Part shown: piece by piece, positions 1 to 5,225 of the stretch
Numbering within the stretch: position 1 is the stretch's first letter
Layout of the letters: every line of letters begins with the position of its first letter
DNA from: Kangiella sp.
GTDB taxonomy: Bacteria > Pseudomonadota > Gammaproteobacteria > Enterobacterales > Kangiellaceae
Direction: 5' to 3'
Assembly: GCA_002733465.1 (NCBI GenBank)
Contig: NVVT01000013.1
Location: 29,582-37,015, forward strand
DNA: 7,434 nt
Translations under genes and position numbers: made by a program
Notes under the pieces: model-generated
The model's database searches: none
What the model was told of the DNA's origin: nothing
Seen by the model: the letters and a program-made list of their open reading frames with translations, nothing else

Positions 1-1177
1 TACCTAATCTATCGTCTATTCTAAGCAGTTTAGCTGCATTAATGGTGGCTGACTGAATGGTCTCAATAGCAGGCATTCCAGCTTCATTCATGTATTTAAA
101 TTCTCTTCCATTTAGGCCGTGAGGGAAAACACCAGCATCGGTTCCAAAAGCTATTTTCACGCCTTTTTTATAGGCTTTTCCAAATGTACTTTGAATTTTA
201 GGGCCTATAGCAGCGGCTTTCGGCTGTACTATTTCTGGGTAATAACCATCAATTGCCGCTTTTTCACCCACCCATTTTCCTGCGGTAATCGTCGGTACAT
301 AATAGGTTCCTTTTTTCTTCATTAATCGCATGACTTCGGTTGTCATATAAGTACCGTGCTCAACGGAATCAACGCCAGCAAGTACCGCTCGTTTCATTCC
401 TTCTGAGCCGTGGGCATGTACTGCCACCACAAATTCATAATCTTTAGCTGCTTTTACTATCGCTGTAATTTCATCTTGAGTAAACTGAGGATTGGTTCCA
501 CTCTTAGCAAGACTTAAAACGCCACCGGTGACTGTGAGCTTTATAACATCTGAACCTTCTTTATAACGCTGACGAACTGCTTTATAAGCATCTTCTACAC
601 CATTAATCACGCCTTCAACGGGACCTGGATCATCCATCATTGATAACTTAACGCCGTTAGTAGGATCTGCATGTCCCCCTGTTGTAGCAATACTTTTACC
701 CGCCGCAAAAATACGAGGACCTTTAATATAACCTTTTTCAATCGCTTTTCTTAGCGATACACCAATGCCTTTTGTTAAATCACCTAAATCTCTAACGGTA
801 GTAAATCCTGCCATCAAGGTTTTTTCAGCAAATACCGTACTTCTATAAGCTACATCGGTAGGATTCATAAAGAATTTTTCGGTGTAAGAGGTTTTATTAA
901 TTTCGCCCGACAGATGGACGTGCATATCCATTAACCCCGGCATGATGGTTTGACTTTTTAAATCAATCAGTGTTTCGGTTTCATTTTTATCAATAAAACC
1001 TGACTTAATTTCAATGATCTTTCCATCCGAAACTCGAATCGATTGCTTCTTTATTACTTTTAATTTCTCTACATCAATCATTGCTCCAACATGCAGAAGA
1101 TAATTTTCTGAAAGCAAATTTGATGATGCGAAACTGAGAAGAACTAACAGTATAATTTTTGATTTTATTTTTAACAT
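1..1177 (-). CDS. Exported metal-dependent amidohydrolase, Xaa-Pro dipeptidase-like (C-terminus cut off by window edge)
   Basis: My translation from the ATG at 1177 gives 392 codons with no stop before the window edge, so the C-terminus is missing (the family is usually a little over 400 residues). Residues 1-23 form a signal peptide: a basic start (MLKIKSK), a hydrophobic core and LLS before the mature part, so the enzyme should act in the periplasm or outside the cell. The amidohydrolase metal centre is complete: HVH at 86-88, K213 (VIKL, the lysine usually carboxylated to bridge two metals), H254/H256 in VHAHG, H274 in VEHG and D347 in FGTDAG. This set, with the MPGLMDMHVH and TTVRDLG motifs, fits the imidazolonepropionase/Xaa-Pro dipeptidase branch that hydrolyses dipeptides or related amides; the exact substrate is inference. 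The start is preceded by GGAA about 7 bases upstream. The gene follows the His-rich exported protein after 59 bases with no convincing terminator between, so co-transcription is likely. Confidence 0.9.
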   Translation of the reverse strand, partial: MLKIKSKIILLVLLSFASSNLLSENYLLHVGAMIDVEKLKVIKKQSIRVSDGKIIEIKSGFIDKNETETLIDLKSQTIMPGLMDMHVHLSGEINKTSYTEKFFMNPTDVAYRSTVFAEKTLMAGFTTVRDLGDLTKGIGVSLRKAIEKGYIKGPRIFAAGKSIATTGGHADPTNGVKLSMMDDPGPVEGVINGVEDAYKAVRQRYKEGSDVIKLTVTGGVLSLAKSGTNPQFTQDEITAIVKAAKDYEFVVAVHAHGSEGMKRAVLAGVDSVEHGTYMTTEVMRLMKKKGTYYVPTITAGKWVGEKAAIDGYYPEIVQPKAAAIGPKIQSTFGKAYKKGVKIAFGTDAGVFPHGLNGREFKYMNEAGMPAIETIQSATINAAKLLRIDDRLG

Positions 1178-1236
1178 TATATTTCCACTGTAAAAGTATT
1201 GATTAAACTTGAAACAAAAAACTTGTTTATATTAAC

Positions 1237-1827
1237 CTAATGGTGACTATGAGGATTACTACCCTTAGCCATTGACCAATGATGAGGTTGATGGTGATTG
1301 CCATAAGCCATTATGCCAATATACCCTAAACCTCTTATTTTATCGACTTCGTGAGAACTTGTTGTAGTGATGGTTAACAGGTATTGACCCTTTGTATTGT
1401 CTGATGTGAGACTTTCGACTTTCATTATCCAGCCAGTTTCTTGTTCAAGCATCATTGGATGAGCACTAAAGACTCTTTTTAATGCGGCAGAAGCTCTCGC
1501 AGTAGTCGCTTCCACTTTAACTTTCAATCCATCTTTTATAGGCTCTTGTGATATGACATTAATATTGATTGTCATTTCATACATATCAACTAAATGGGCT
1601 CTAAGCGCTTCAATATCAACTTTACTCCAGTCCGTATTTGCATCAGCGTTTAGTTTAGTAATGACTTCTTGAATAGTGCCAAATACGTCATTGCCAGCTT
1701 CAGTCAATGGTGACTTTGCCATTTGCATTTTTTGGTGATGGTTTGTTTTTTCAGTAGAATAAGAAATATTTAGTAACGACGCAAATAGGATGATGAAAAT
1801 AAAAAAACTTAACTTTTGAATACTCAT
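1237..1827 (-). CDS. Exported protein of unknown function with a histidine-rich C-terminal tail
   Basis: A 196-residue protein whose family I cannot name. Residues 1-24 are a clear signal peptide (MSIQKL, then a run of F/I/L residues, ending in SYS before TEK), so the mature protein is probably periplasmic. The body is soluble: a helical-looking section around 45-85 (VFGTIQEVITKL, IEALRAHLVDM), then alternating beta-like stretches around 87-156 ending in a T-rich strand (LLTITTTSS). The tail from about residue 165 (KIRGLGYIGIMAYG) is followed by HHQPHHW and ends NPHSHH, giving seven histidines in the last 19 residues plus H30/H31 near the mature N-terminus, which suggests metal binding (inference). 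The spacing and content look like a real, conserved gene rather than a chance frame. A possible weak ribosome binding site (AAGG) lies about 15 bases before the ATG, further than usual. It lies just upstream of the exported metalloamidohydrolase in the same direction and may share its transcript. Confidence 0.8.
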   Translation of the reverse strand: MSIQKLSFFIFIILFASLLNISYSTEKTNHHQKMQMAKSPLTEAGNDVFGTIQEVITKLNADANTDWSKVDIEALRAHLVDMYEMTININVISQEPIKDGLKVKVEATTARASAALKRVFSAHPMMLEQETGWIMKVESLTSDNTKGQYLLTITTTSSHEVDKIRGLGYIGIMAYGNHHQPHHWSMAKGSNPHSHH

Positions 1828-1886
1828 TTGAATAAACTTGACCTTAAATTATTAGATGCTAGAGTTTATCCTGAATTCTCTTCTAA

Positions 1887-1904
1887 ATCACTGATATCAG
1901 TAAT
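1887..1904. promoter_or_regulatory. 18-bp near-perfect palindrome upstream of the His-rich exported protein gene
   Basis: The plus strand reads ATCACTGATATCAGTAAT: the two 9-base halves are reverse complements except at one position, with a perfect 12-bp core ACTGATATCAGT. It lies 60-77 bases upstream of the ATG at 1827, in the 104-base gap between that gene and the membrane-protein gene, where an operator for the downstream transcript would be expected. There is no spacer to form an RNA loop and no T-run after it, so a protein-binding site is more likely than a terminator. The regulator is unknown and no strong -35/-10 pair stands out nearby. Confidence 0.35.
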
Positions 1905-1931
1905 AAATCTAATGTTAATCTCTTCTTTGTA

Positions 1932-2324
1932 TTAAATTTTACGTCTATTACCGGTTATCAAAAATAACGCAATAATTGAAAATATCATGAGAGATATATT
2001 TGATTTTGGAAGAGCTAGATGAACGACTTGGGGATAAAAATATAAGTAAAGATTCGAGAGAAACCCTAGACAAATAGTAATAAATAAAAATAATCTCATC
2101 CAATTAATATACTTAGATAAATAATTAATATAAAAATATGTGAAAGGAAAAACTAATGACATCACACTCTCGATACGAGGAGTTCCCATAAATCCCGTGT
2201 CTGAATCAAAAGAGATAAAAATAGCGCATAATATTCCTCCGATTAAACACCAAATTTCAAAGAGAGACGTATTTTCAGGTCTATTCGCTACAAAATTTGA
2301 ATATATTAAACGGTGATATCTCAT
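1932..2324 (-). CDS. Small multi-pass membrane protein of unknown function
   Basis: A 130-residue frame with about four hydrophobic segments: residues 21-39 (IWCLIGGILCAIFISF region), 53-70 (VMSLVFPFTYFYINYL), 75-97 (MRLFLFITICLGFLSNL onward) and 108-125 (ISLMIFSIIALFLIT), ending in a basic tail (NRRKI). I do not recognise a family. Its ATG overlaps the stop of the thioesterase gene as ATGA (2321-2324), a common arrangement for translational coupling, and there is no clear Shine-Dalgarno of its own, so it would depend on ribosomes finishing the upstream gene. This is the main evidence that it is real; its very AT-rich, hydrophobic composition also means a chance frame cannot be excluded. It could be a transporter accessory or simply an uncharacterised inner-membrane protein; no transport or enzymatic motif is visible. 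Confidence 0.6.
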   Translation of the reverse strand: MRYHRLIYSNFVANRPENTSLFEIWCLIGGILCAIFISFDSDTGFMGTPRIESVMSLVFPFTYFYINYLSKYINWMRLFLFITICLGFLSNLYLYFYPQVVHLALPKSNISLMIFSIIALFLITGNRRKI

Positions 2325-2821
2325 AAAGAATACGCGACGTCAGAATCAAATCCGCCAATATCCTTCAATTTAACCTTACTACGAACAAATATCCCATTAC
2401 CTCGCCCTATTTCTCTCCCATCAGAATCATAAACAACAGACTCCGCAATAAACTGAGTTCTATTTTTATTTACTACCTTACCAATAGCTTTCATTTTCCC
2501 ACTTGAAATTGGTCGAGTAATATAGGTGGTGAAGGAAGTTGTTAAAACAAAAACATCTTTTTCAAGAGAGTTGCTTGCAAAGAATGCCGCATCATCTAAT
2601 AACTTAAAATAGACAGAGCCATGAACAGCCCCTGCGCCATGAAAAAATTCTTTTTTAACTTCGATTTCTATTTCAGAGTGTCCTTCTGAAATAGAAATCT
2701 TTGATTGATAAAATTGATCGATCGGACCGGCTAGATACATTTTCTCTAGCCCCCGATAATGTTGTGATAGCTCTAAGTCTGATTTTAGTTCTGATTCTAT
2801 TACTAATCTTGATTCTGACAC
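2321..2821 (-). CDS. Hotdog-fold acyl-CoA thioesterase, PaaI/4HBT type
   Basis: A 166-residue protein with the hotdog thioesterase layout: an amphipathic helix at about 19-30 (SQHYRGLEKMYL), a first strand at 40-56, then the diagnostic central helix and active-site region AVHGSVYFKLLDDAAFFA at 65-82, in which H67-G68 and D76/D77 correspond to the HG(G)...D motif of PaaI enzymes, and three long strands to residue 146 (TTSFTTYITRPI, KAIGKVVNKNRTQFIAESVVYD, EIGRGNGIFV). Such enzymes hydrolyse acyl-CoA thioesters in the cytoplasm. The start is GTG, overlapping the stop of the CoA lyase gene by one base (TAGTG). An internal ATG at residue 28 would remove most of the helix HYRGLEKMY that precedes the first strand in this family, so the GTG is preferred. 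Its coupling to a CoA-ester lyase suggests that it releases the acid from a CoA product, or clears dead-end CoA esters; the substrate is not readable. Confidence 0.88.
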   Translation of the reverse strand: MSESRLVIESELKSDLELSQHYRGLEKMYLAGPIDQFYQSKISISEGHSEIEIEVKKEFFHGAGAVHGSVYFKLLDDAAFFASNSLEKDVFVLTTSFTTYITRPISSGKMKAIGKVVNKNRTQFIAESVVYDSDGREIGRGNGIFVRSKVKLKDIGGFDSDVAYSL

Positions 2822-3807
2822 TAGCTAAAAAACGCCGTTTTGCACTCCTCAGACAATTCTAAACCACTCACTTGAGCACGTTGCAATAATTGCCAGAAAT
2901 ATCGATAAGTTGCTCGATCATGCAATTCGCCCGCGTATTGAATGGGTCCCCAATCTGCTTTTTGTGCTGCTAATAAAATTCCCTGAGCATCTTCTACTTC
3001 GGAATAATCTGGCTTCATAGCTTCAACAATCGCTTCTACTTGAGTCGGGTAAATACTCCACATCCTCATAAAGCCAAATTCGTTTCGTGCTCGACCGGCA
3101 TCACTTTTGGTTTGCTCTACATTTTTAAGATCTAATGTCACGTTATGAGCAGGAACAATACCGTTTGCTAACGCTGCTGCGACCATCTCTGTTTTTGCTC
3201 TAGCAAGTAAAGGGTGATCAAACTGTCCTGGGCTTCTCATACAAGATGCTGGGATAGCTCCATAGTGACCGCTTACAAAGTCCATCATGCCAAAATCTAA
3301 TACTTGTAACCAATCAACCGCAGCAATTTGCCAAATATCTCTTAACGCGCCATGTGTTTCAATCAATACATGAATAGGAATTTCACGTGTAATACCATTT
3401 TTTTCCGCAACGTTCTTGATATACGCGACCATTTCAACAATTTGTGATGCTTCTGTCGATTTAGGCAGAGTAATATAGGCGACCTTGTTACCTATTTTCG
3501 GTACTAAAATATCCACATCCGTACGCCAGTGGGCATTGCTATAATCATGAATTCTAACGCCCATCATCTTATGAACATTTGCGTCACTTCCAATCACTCT
3601 AGCAACCATTTCTGCATGTTCAACTTCTTGTCCTGCAGCCGCACCATCTTCACAATCACAAGTTATATCGAATACAGGACCTAACTTCACCTGCATTTCT
3701 AAAGCTTTAAGCATCAATTTTTCACTGCCAGCAAAATGCTCACAGCTAGGAACCACAGGGAATGGCTTTTCTGCTTCAAATAACGCTTCATTAGGATGAA
3801 CGGACAT
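2821..3807 (-). CDS. CitE/HpcH-HpaI family CoA-ester lyase (first paralogue, minus strand)
   Basis: A TIM-barrel aldolase of the citrate lyase beta-subunit superfamily, which reversibly splits malyl-, methylmalyl- or citramalyl-CoA-like esters in the cytoplasm. Numbered from the upstream ATG at 3819, motifs are CDCEDG (54-59, acidic pair E57/D58), R89 in VRIHD, TLPK (117-120), IETHG (153-157, E154 a likely Mg2+ ligand) and DFGMMDF (175-181, D180 a likely second ligand); the last ~50 residues (ELHDRATYRYFWQLLQRA) form the helical cap. DITCDCEDGAAAG resembles a subgroup seen in beta- and gammaproteobacteria that is usually annotated only as 'CoA ester lyase'. I place the start at 3807 (328 residues), because GGAG at 3814-3817 sits 6 bases before it; the alternative ATG at 3819 overlaps that GGAG and has no Shine-Dalgarno. 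It is the first gene of an operon with the thioesterase and membrane protein. No citD or citF partner is present, so it probably works on a CoA ester rather than on citrate lyase ACP. Confidence 0.9.
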   Translation of the reverse strand: MSVHPNEALFEAEKPFPVVPSCEHFAGSEKLMLKALEMQVKLGPVFDITCDCEDGAAAGQEVEHAEMVARVIGSDANVHKMMGVRIHDYSNAHWRTDVDILVPKIGNKVAYITLPKSTEASQIVEMVAYIKNVAEKNGITREIPIHVLIETHGALRDIWQIAAVDWLQVLDFGMMDFVSGHYGAIPASCMRSPGQFDHPLLARAKTEMVAAALANGIVPAHNVTLDLKNVEQTKSDAGRARNEFGFMRMWSIYPTQVEAIVEAMKPDYSEVEDAQGILLAAQKADWGPIQYAGELHDRATYRYFWQLLQRAQVSGLELSEECKTAFFS

Positions 3808-3826
3808 AATTTTCTCCATCAGGTTG

Positions 3827-3883
3827 TTGAGAGATATGTTTAATAAATTACACTAGGTGCTAAATATAGCAACTATCTCTCAA
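3827..3883. repeat. 10-bp perfect inverted repeat TTGAGAGATA / TATCTCTCAA around the minus-strand promoter
   Basis: TTGAGAGATA occupies 3827-3836 and its exact reverse complement TATCTCTCAA occupies 3874-3883, 47 bases centre to centre. Relative to the proposed minus-strand promoter, one arm lies in the -35/-10 spacer and the other at about +20 to +30 of the leader. A two-site operator bound by one regulator is the likely reading. The alternative, an RNA hairpin, is unlikely because the upstream arm lies before the predicted transcription start. Confidence 0.5.
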
Positions 3884-3891
3884 ATTGGTAA
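3863..3891 (-). promoter_or_regulatory. Predicted sigma70 promoter for the lyase-thioesterase-membrane protein operon
   Basis: On the minus strand, TTACCA (3891-3886, 4 of 6 matches to TTGACA) is followed after 17 bases by TATATT (3868-3863, 5 of 6 matches to TATAAT). Transcription would begin near 3856, giving a leader of about 50 bases to the ATG at 3807. The -10 sits inside GCTAAATATAGC, a small dyad, and one arm of the TTGAGAGATA repeat fills the spacer. The region is AT-rich, so chance matches are possible. Confidence 0.45.
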
Positions 3892-3949
3892 CTAACAAGC
3901 TATATCTTTCCATAATAGCTAATATAGCTATAAAGTTAGAGCCAATTTG
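3881..3949. repeat. 69-bp imperfect inverted repeat in the divergent intergenic region
   Basis: The outer arms CAAATTGG (3881-3888) and CCAATTTG (3942-3949) are perfect complements. Inside them are CTAAC (3892-3896) paired with GTTAG (3935-3939) and AGCTATAT (3898-3905) paired with ATATAGCT (3922-3929), all nested in register with small interruptions: 21 paired positions in all. The right part also repeats ATAGCTA directly (3915-3921 and 3924-3930). The structure overlaps the minus-strand -35 and shares three bases with the TTGAGAGATA repeat. It could be a composite operator or a stem capable of cruciform extrusion; nothing shows that it is transcribed as an RNA. Confidence 0.45.
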
Positions 3950-3981
3950 TCGAATTGCATCTAAACTTGTAAATTAGTACC

Positions 3982-4010
3982 TTGACAGATACCAGAAAAA
4001 TTTAAACAAT
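3982..4010 (+). promoter_or_regulatory. Predicted sigma70 promoter for the plus-strand lyase/synthetase operon
   Basis: A perfect -35 TTGACA (3982-3987) is separated by exactly 17 bases from AACAAT (4005-4010, 4 of 6 matches to TATAAT). Transcription would start near 4017, leaving a leader of about 75 bases. The strong -35 with a weak -10 suits a regulated promoter, and a dyad covers the -10. Confidence 0.55.
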
Positions 4011-4018
4011 CGTTTGAA
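4001..4018. promoter_or_regulatory. Candidate operator dyad, PsrA-like AAAC-N4-GTTT
   Basis: TTTAAACAATCGTTTGAA is a 7-4-7 dyad with 6 of 7 positions symmetric. It covers the predicted -10 and start site of the plus-strand promoter, the usual place for a repressor. The form (G/C)AAAC-N2-4-GTTT(G/C) is the published recognition pattern of the TetR-family regulator PsrA, which in gammaproteobacteria controls fatty-acid degradation and responds to acyl-CoA; here one flank is T instead of G/C. The link to an acyl-CoA gene cluster makes this attractive but is inference. Confidence 0.4.
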
Positions 4019-4039
4019 TTAAAAGCCATAATCAATATC

Positions 4040-4068
4040 TAGCCACTGATATCTAACTAATCAGGCTA
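4040..4068 (+). promoter_or_regulatory. Possible 5'-UTR stem-loop before the plus-strand lyase gene
   Basis: TAGCC-AC-TGAT (4040-4050) can pair with ATCA-GGCTA (4060-4068), giving nine pairs with a two-base bulge and a nine-base loop. It lies inside the predicted leader and ends 12 bases before the nearest AAGGA, so it would not block the ribosome binding site. It may stabilise the mRNA or be accidental. It is not followed by a T-run, so it is not a terminator. Confidence 0.25.
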
Positions 4069-4091
4069 AATTAAGGAATTAAGGAATTAAG
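4069..4091 (+). repeat. Tandem AATTAAGG repeat containing duplicated ribosome binding sites
   Basis: AATTAAGG occurs at 4069-4076 and 4077-4084, and seven of its eight bases again at 4085-4091, abutting the ATG at 4092. Each full unit carries an AAGGA Shine-Dalgarno; the second (4081-4085) is 6 bases from the ATG, the optimal distance, and the first is a spare 14 bases away. This fixes the start of the lyase gene. Slippage in such a repeat could change the spacing. Confidence 0.6.
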
Positions 4092-5213
4092 ATGAGCAAT
4101 TACAATGAATTCTTAGAACATGTTGATGAAGAAGATGTATTAGGTGGTATCTGGCCAGGTATTCAGCTTTATTATCCTCCAGTTAAATACTCACCAAAAA
4201 ATAGTGAGTACGAGAATATGGAGCAAGCTGTTGAGCGGATCCAAAAACATGCTCATAAGTGTCAAGCTCACACACTCCTTTTTGATTTAGAGGATGGTTG
4301 CCGTCAAAAAGCCATGAGTAGAGAACTATTACGTAACGAATTACCTAAATTCCCAGAGCGCGACTTTCGAATAGCGTTAAGAATTAACCCATTTCGCACA
4401 GAAGAGTATGAACTGGATCTCAAGCTAATTAAGGATGTCTCTCAGCATATAGATGTTATTGTTTTAGCCAAAGCAGGTGAAATGTATGGTGCTGCTGAAA
4501 TTAGAGATCTTTCCGCATGGTTAGTCGGGATCAACCCAAAAATCGAAATCCAACCGATTATTGAACACCCGCGCTCACTCAAATTAGCGTCTGAATTGAT
4601 GAATTTTTCTACTGTAAAACATGTTGTTTTCGGCATTCATGATTTCTCAAAAGCGATGGCGATTCATTTAACCCCAGAAGGCTGGATTGATGAGTTAAAA
4701 ACCTATTTAAGAAATTTGCTTTTAGATGCTCGAATTGCAGGAAAAGGAGTTATCGGAGGCGTTGAAGTATTAATTAATGAAACACCCATGCCGACTCAAA
4801 ATATAGAACCACATGATGTTCGTCGTTGGTTAGATTTACATGGCGATCATGAGTCTCATGTGGTTCATAGGCATGCGACGGTTGAAGCGCAAATGGGATT
4901 AACCGGTAAGCAAGTGATTCATCCTTACCATATTCATTTATGTAAAGTGGCATTTACCCCATCACCCATGATTATCAATAGAAATATTGCGATGCTAAAA
5001 GCAGCCATTGAAGCCGATGCGCTTTTGGGCGGAGCAATTAAATTTGAAGGTGAAATGCTAGATCCACCAATGTTTGGTAAATCATTACAAACTTTGTTGA
5101 GAGCTTACGCATTAAAATCATTAAATGACGATGATAAAGCGTTTGCGATGGAAGTACTTAAATTATTGCCTATTCACGTTATTCGTGAAAACTGGCCATA
5201 TGGACGAATTTAA
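4092..5213 (+). CDS. CitE/HpcH-HpaI family CoA-ester lyase (second paralogue, long form)
   Basis: A 373-residue member of the CitE-like TIM-barrel superfamily, clearly longer than typical CitE (about 290) and nearer to malyl-CoA lyases. Visible motifs are LLFDLEDG (62-69, the acidic E67/D68 pair), LRINPF (96-101, R97 expected to hold the carboxylate or CoA), IEHPR (157-161, E158 a likely Mg2+ ligand), GIHDFS (181-186, D184 a likely second ligand) and GKQVIHPYH (272-280), the usual C-terminal barrel signature. The canonical LPK is AKAGE here (126-130): the lysine stays and the proline is replaced. About 90 residues follow the barrel as a helical C-terminal domain (MLKAAIEADALLGG, LRAYALKSL). 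The likely reaction is cleavage or formation of a C-C bond in a hydroxyacyl-CoA; specificity is unknown. It is preceded by an optimally placed AAGGA, is first in its operon and lies 12 bases before the acyl-CoA synthetase gene. It shares only motif-level similarity with the minus-strand lyase, so it is not a recent duplicate. Confidence 0.88.
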   Translation: MSNYNEFLEHVDEEDVLGGIWPGIQLYYPPVKYSPKNSEYENMEQAVERIQKHAHKCQAHTLLFDLEDGCRQKAMSRELLRNELPKFPERDFRIALRINPFRTEEYELDLKLIKDVSQHIDVIVLAKAGEMYGAAEIRDLSAWLVGINPKIEIQPIIEHPRSLKLASELMNFSTVKHVVFGIHDFSKAMAIHLTPEGWIDELKTYLRNLLLDARIAGKGVIGGVEVLINETPMPTQNIEPHDVRRWLDLHGDHESHVVHRHATVEAQMGLTGKQVIHPYHIHLCKVAFTPSPMIINRNIAMLKAAIEADALLGGAIKFEGEMLDPPMFGKSLQTLLRAYALKSLNDDDKAFAMEVLKLLPIHVIRENWPYGRI

Positions 5214-5225
5214 AGAGAAAATAGA

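Noticed and set aside
119..325. A 68-codon plus-strand frame opposite the amidohydrolase gene
   Set aside because: The minus strand carries the intact amidohydrolase with its metal ligands; the opposite frame is low-complexity F/S/R-rich shadow.
1204..1230. Possible terminator between the His-rich protein and amidohydrolase genes (AAACAA and TTGTTT arms)
   Set aside because: The stem is only six pairs, nearly all A-T, and is not followed by a proper T-run, so it is unlikely to stop transcription.
4044..4053. CACTGATATC here also occurs at 1889-1898 in the palindrome of the other upstream region
   Set aside because: Only one half of the palindrome is repeated and the second copy lies in the leader hairpin arm; a single shared 10-mer in AT-rich intergenic DNA is weak evidence for a common operator.
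4442..4636. A 64-codon minus-strand frame inside the second lyase gene
   Set aside because: Short, antisense to conserved barrel residues and without a ribosome binding site.
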